16,130 bases of DNA from Thermoplasmatota archaeon (GTDB taxonomy: Archaea > Thermoplasmatota > Thermoplasmata > Thermoplasmatales > GCA-001856825). The stretch is taken from contig JAMCQR010000025.1 of assembly GCA_023379555.1 (NCBI GenBank), positions 1 through 16,130 of the forward strand. Direction: 5' to 3'. The notes under the pieces were generated by a model. The model searched no databases and was not told where the DNA came from. It saw only the letters and a program-made list of their open reading frames with translations. This document shows positions 13,768 through 16,130 of the stretch, one piece after another (positions within the stretch are counted from its first letter, which is position 1; each line of letters begins with the position of its first letter). A program made the position numbers and the translations under genes.

Positions 13768-15186
13768 ATGGCCATAGAAGATTCACATCTCGGTCTTAAA
13801 AAAAATACAGGTGGCCTTTGGCTCGGAGTTTTTCAGAGTTTGGCATTTGTTGCTCCCGCAGCCACTGCCGCCTCGTTTTATGTGGTCGAAGCAGGAATAC
13901 TCGGAGCTTCGCTTCCGATAACCTATGTCATAGCGGTCATAGGAGTTCTTTCTGCAATGTATATGAACTACTCCTTCTCAAAGAGAATTTCACACGCAGG
14001 GGGATACTATGCATACGTCTCGGCTGGGTTCGGTTCCGGAGTGGGAATTTATGCCTCCTGGCTCTATCTTTTTAATTTACTAGGAGCCGTCAGCGGCTTT
14101 TCAATCCTGTTCTTTGCAGGAGTCTTGCAGCCATTGATTCCGGTTTTGGCTACAAATCCTCTTGGCTGGATCCCACTGATGTTTATCCCGTTCCTTGTGA
14201 TCACTTTGCTACTGTTAAGCGGATTGAGACCCTCTCTGTTTTACACTATGATAGGAGGAGTCCTTGAGGTAATTTTCCTTGTTGTCATATCCATAATAAT
14301 CATAGTGAAAGTTGGACCAGGCAATACAATCATCCCTTTCACCTTCACTGGTCATAGCTTCGGCCAAGTTGGTTTTGCCACCGTTTTCGCGATCCTCGGA
14401 TACGTGGGAGTGGGTTCGGTGATCACACTATCTGAAGAAATGAAACAGCCGAAGAAGACTGTTCCAAAGGCCATCTTGATTGCAATAGGAATGGCCGCTG
14501 GTGCGTACATATTAAGTACATACGCTTTCACGGTTGGTTGGGGAGTGAACAATATGGCAAGCTTTGCTTCAGCGTCAAATCCTGGATTCATAGTTGTGGC
14601 TAAATATGGCGGACCAGTAGCCCTTATAGTTTTCATCATTCTGACTCTGAACAGCTTCATCTCTAACGGCATTGCCGAAGGGAATGCACTTAGCAGAACG
14701 GGTTTTGCAATGGCAAGAGATTCAATTCTCTTCCCCAAGAGTCTTTCAAAGGTTGGAAAGAAAACTGGAGCCCCTTACAAGGTGATAATTGTAGAGATGA
14801 TCATAGTATTGATTATTGCACTCGTTGGAGGTATCATTTGGGGTCCTTTTATCGCTGCTGCAGTAATTACAACCATGAACGGCGCTTCTCTATACATAGT
14901 TCACATAATAGCTAATTTCTCTCTCCCAGTCTGGGGTAAGAGAACTCTCAAGGCTTCTGCGAAACAGATCTTACCGTTTGCCATATTCCCACTGGTTGCA
15001 ACCGTTGTCTATGCATTTGCGGTCTATGGAGTATTCTTCCCATTCCCGGCATATCCACTTAACGTTGCAAGTATCTGGATACTTGTCCTAGCAATCGGGG
15101 GCATATTCGTTGCTCTAGGAATCTGGTCTTACAGGAAAAAGAAGAATTTGGGTACGACAGGAAAAGAAGTAGAAACATTCAATTAG
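13768..15186 (+). CDS. APC-superfamily amino-acid permease
   Basis: Secondary transporter of 472 residues with about 12 membrane helices, most likely taking up an amino acid or amine by proton symport across the cytoplasmic membrane. The first helix region, GLWLGVFQSLAFVAPAATAASF (about 17-38), carries the unwound-helix type motif of APC carriers; the SKRISHAGGYYAYVSAGFG loop (70-90) and GYVGVGSVITLSEEMKQPKKTVPKAI (210-236) are also typical, the latter being the conserved E-x-x-x-P-x-x-x-P-x-A segment. The C-terminal tail is short and basic. Substrate cannot be read from sequence. First gene of an operon with the hisD-like gene 16 bp downstream; probably controlled by the divergent Lrp-family regulator. 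Confidence 0.9.
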   Translation: MAIEDSHLGLKKNTGGLWLGVFQSLAFVAPAATAASFYVVEAGILGASLPITYVIAVIGVLSAMYMNYSFSKRISHAGGYYAYVSAGFGSGVGIYASWLYLFNLLGAVSGFSILFFAGVLQPLIPVLATNPLGWIPLMFIPFLVITLLLLSGLRPSLFYTMIGGVLEVIFLVVISIIIIVKVGPGNTIIPFTFTGHSFGQVGFATVFAILGYVGVGSVITLSEEMKQPKKTVPKAILIAIGMAAGAYILSTYAFTVGWGVNNMASFASASNPGFIVVAKYGGPVALIVFIILTLNSFISNGIAEGNALSRTGFAMARDSILFPKSLSKVGKKTGAPYKVIIVEMIIVLIIALVGGIIWGPFIAAAVITTMNGASLYIVHIIANFSLPVWGKRTLKASAKQILPFAIFPLVATVVYAFAVYGVFFPFPAYPLNVASIWILVLAIGGIFVALGIWSYRKKKNLGTTGKEVETFN

Positions 15187-15202
15187 ATAATAGGTGAAAA
15201 AG

Positions 15203-16130
15203 ATGCCAATTAAGAACTTGAAAGTCGAAAGACTCGAAACCAAGAAAGAAGAAACAGACTTGCAGAAACTTGTGAGCGATGTGATCTCAGAAGTCCGAAA
15301 TAATGGGGACAAAGCGGTAAAGAAGTACACTAAACAATTCGACAAAGTTGATCTGAAATCCCTAGTGATGGAGAGGGACCAAATTGAAGATCTGATAAAC
15401 AAAGTTCCTGACGATGTTAAGGAGCTTATCGACACTAACATCTCTAGGATACGTAAATTCGCTGAATTTCAACTCTCCATGTACAAGGACATGGAATTGA
15501 GGGTGGACAACGGCGGAACGGTACTCGGTCAGAGAGTGATACCGATAGAGTCGGTTGGAGTGTACGTTCCCGCAGGAAGATTTCCATTGCTTTCATCCGC
15601 ACTCATGGGGACGGTACCTGCAAAAGTTGCTGGAGTTAAGAGGATAATTGCGGCAACTCCTCCGGGAGAAGGGAAACCTGATCCTGCGGTTATTTATGGA
15701 ATAGCAAAGTCTGGGGCAACTCAAATCCTAAACATCGGAGGAATTCAGGCTATAGCTGCAATGGCGTATGGAACCGAAAGCGTCGAAAAAGTTGACAAGG
15801 TGATCGGCCCGGGAAACAAGTTTGTAAACCACGCCAAGAAGACTGCCTTCGGTAGCGTAGGTATAGACCTTCTGGCTGGACCCAGTGAAGTTCTGATAAT
15901 TGCTGATGAATCTGCTGATCCCGTGAAAGTTATGTACGACCTGCTTGCTCAGGCTGAACACGATGTGGCTGCAAGAAGTTCCCTCATCACAACATCTAGA
16001 AAACTGGCAGAGGAAGTGATTGAAAGAATGGATCAGTTCATAGATTCACTTGCCACAAAAGAGATTCTCAAGACTTCCTGGGAAGAAAAGGGATCAATAT
16101 ACCTGTGTGACACCATGGATGAAGCCATTG
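15203..16130 (+). CDS. hisD: histidinol dehydrogenase family protein, 3' end cut by window
   Basis: NAD-dependent dehydrogenase of the HisD family; canonical HisD oxidises histidinol to histidine in two steps. The visible 309 codons include YVPAGRFPLLSSALMG (121-136), the GGIQAIAAMAYGTE block (179-192), the nucleotide-region IGPGNKFV (201-208), IDLLAGPSEVLIIAD (221-235) and LAQAEHD (248-254) with zinc-ligand candidates Q250 and H253. The other ligands (an Asp and a His) fall beyond the window. The GRFPLLSS segment looks more like HisD paralogues such as the sulfopropanediol dehydrogenase group than like textbook HisD. AGGTGA five bases before ATG is a good Shine-Dalgarno. It is co-transcribed with an amino-acid permease, so a catabolic role is possible; the symbol is the family name only. 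Confidence 0.85.
   Translation, partial: MPIKNLKVERLETKKEETDLQKLVSDVISEVRNNGDKAVKKYTKQFDKVDLKSLVMERDQIEDLINKVPDDVKELIDTNISRIRKFAEFQLSMYKDMELRVDNGGTVLGQRVIPIESVGVYVPAGRFPLLSSALMGTVPAKVAGVKRIIAATPPGEGKPDPAVIYGIAKSGATQILNIGGIQAIAAMAYGTESVEKVDKVIGPGNKFVNHAKKTAFGSVGIDLLAGPSEVLIIADESADPVKVMYDLLAQAEHDVAARSSLITTSRKLAEEVIERMDQFIDSLATKEILKTSWEEKGSIYLCDTMDEAI

Noticed and set aside
1..16130. CRISPR array, insertion sequence, phage or defence genes
   Set aside because: No regularly spaced repeats, transposase, integrase, nuclease or toxin-antitoxin signature was found on either strand.

Overview
The window looks like a chromosomal segment of a Thermoplasmatales-type archaeon (class Thermoplasmata). The reasons are archaeal-type gene families (short GHMP homoserine kinase, zinc-ribbon threonine synthase, type-I archaeal prenyl diphosphate synthase), a mixed expression signal in which first genes of transcripts have an A/T-rich TATA box about 25-30 bp before the start codon and no Shine-Dalgarno (leaderless), operon-internal genes with GGAGG-like Shine-Dalgarno sequences, and small zinc-binding proteins, one of which recalls Ta0938 of Thermoplasma. 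The genus cannot be fixed from the sequence alone.

Layout. (1) 1-4089, plus strand: the 3' end of a complex I operon, nuoL (cut by the window edge), nuoM and nuoN, followed without a gap by two small unrecognised genes. (2) 4076-5866, minus: a 66-residue zinc-ribbon protein, then an idsA-ubiX pair (polyprenyl diphosphate synthase and flavin prenyltransferase). A GNAT acetyltransferase (5928-6722, plus) diverges from idsA across one shared TATA-like element. (3) 6719-7889, minus: a heme-oxygenase-fold (probable diiron) protein overlapping a small zinc protein. (4) tRNA-Leu(TAG) at 7985-8069, then 490 bp without a convincing gene but with several stem-loops. (5) 8560-10687, minus: thrB-thrC, the last two steps from homoserine to threonine. 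(6) 10688-11413: a poorly coding stretch with doubtful micro-ORFs and two abutting stem-loops. (7) 11414-12448, minus: a serine hydrolase of the class C beta-lactamase/esterase family whose promoter-proximal reading frame is interrupted by TAG; an unrecognised 174-residue gene diverges from it. (8) 13122-16130: an Lrp/AsnC regulator divergent from an APC amino-acid permease and a HisD-family dehydrogenase (cut by the window edge), with inverted repeats between TATA box and start codon on both sides.

Functionally the window mixes respiration (complex I membrane arm), isoprenoid/quinone-related chemistry (idsA, ubiX), threonine synthesis and a probably amino-acid-responsive transport/dehydrogenase operon. 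I see no CRISPR array, insertion sequence, phage gene or defence island. The points most worth checking are the TAG-interrupted hydrolase gene, the Lrp-permease-HisD unit with its operator-like repeats, the two tail genes of the nuo operon, the diiron/zinc protein pair, and the structured non-coding stretches.
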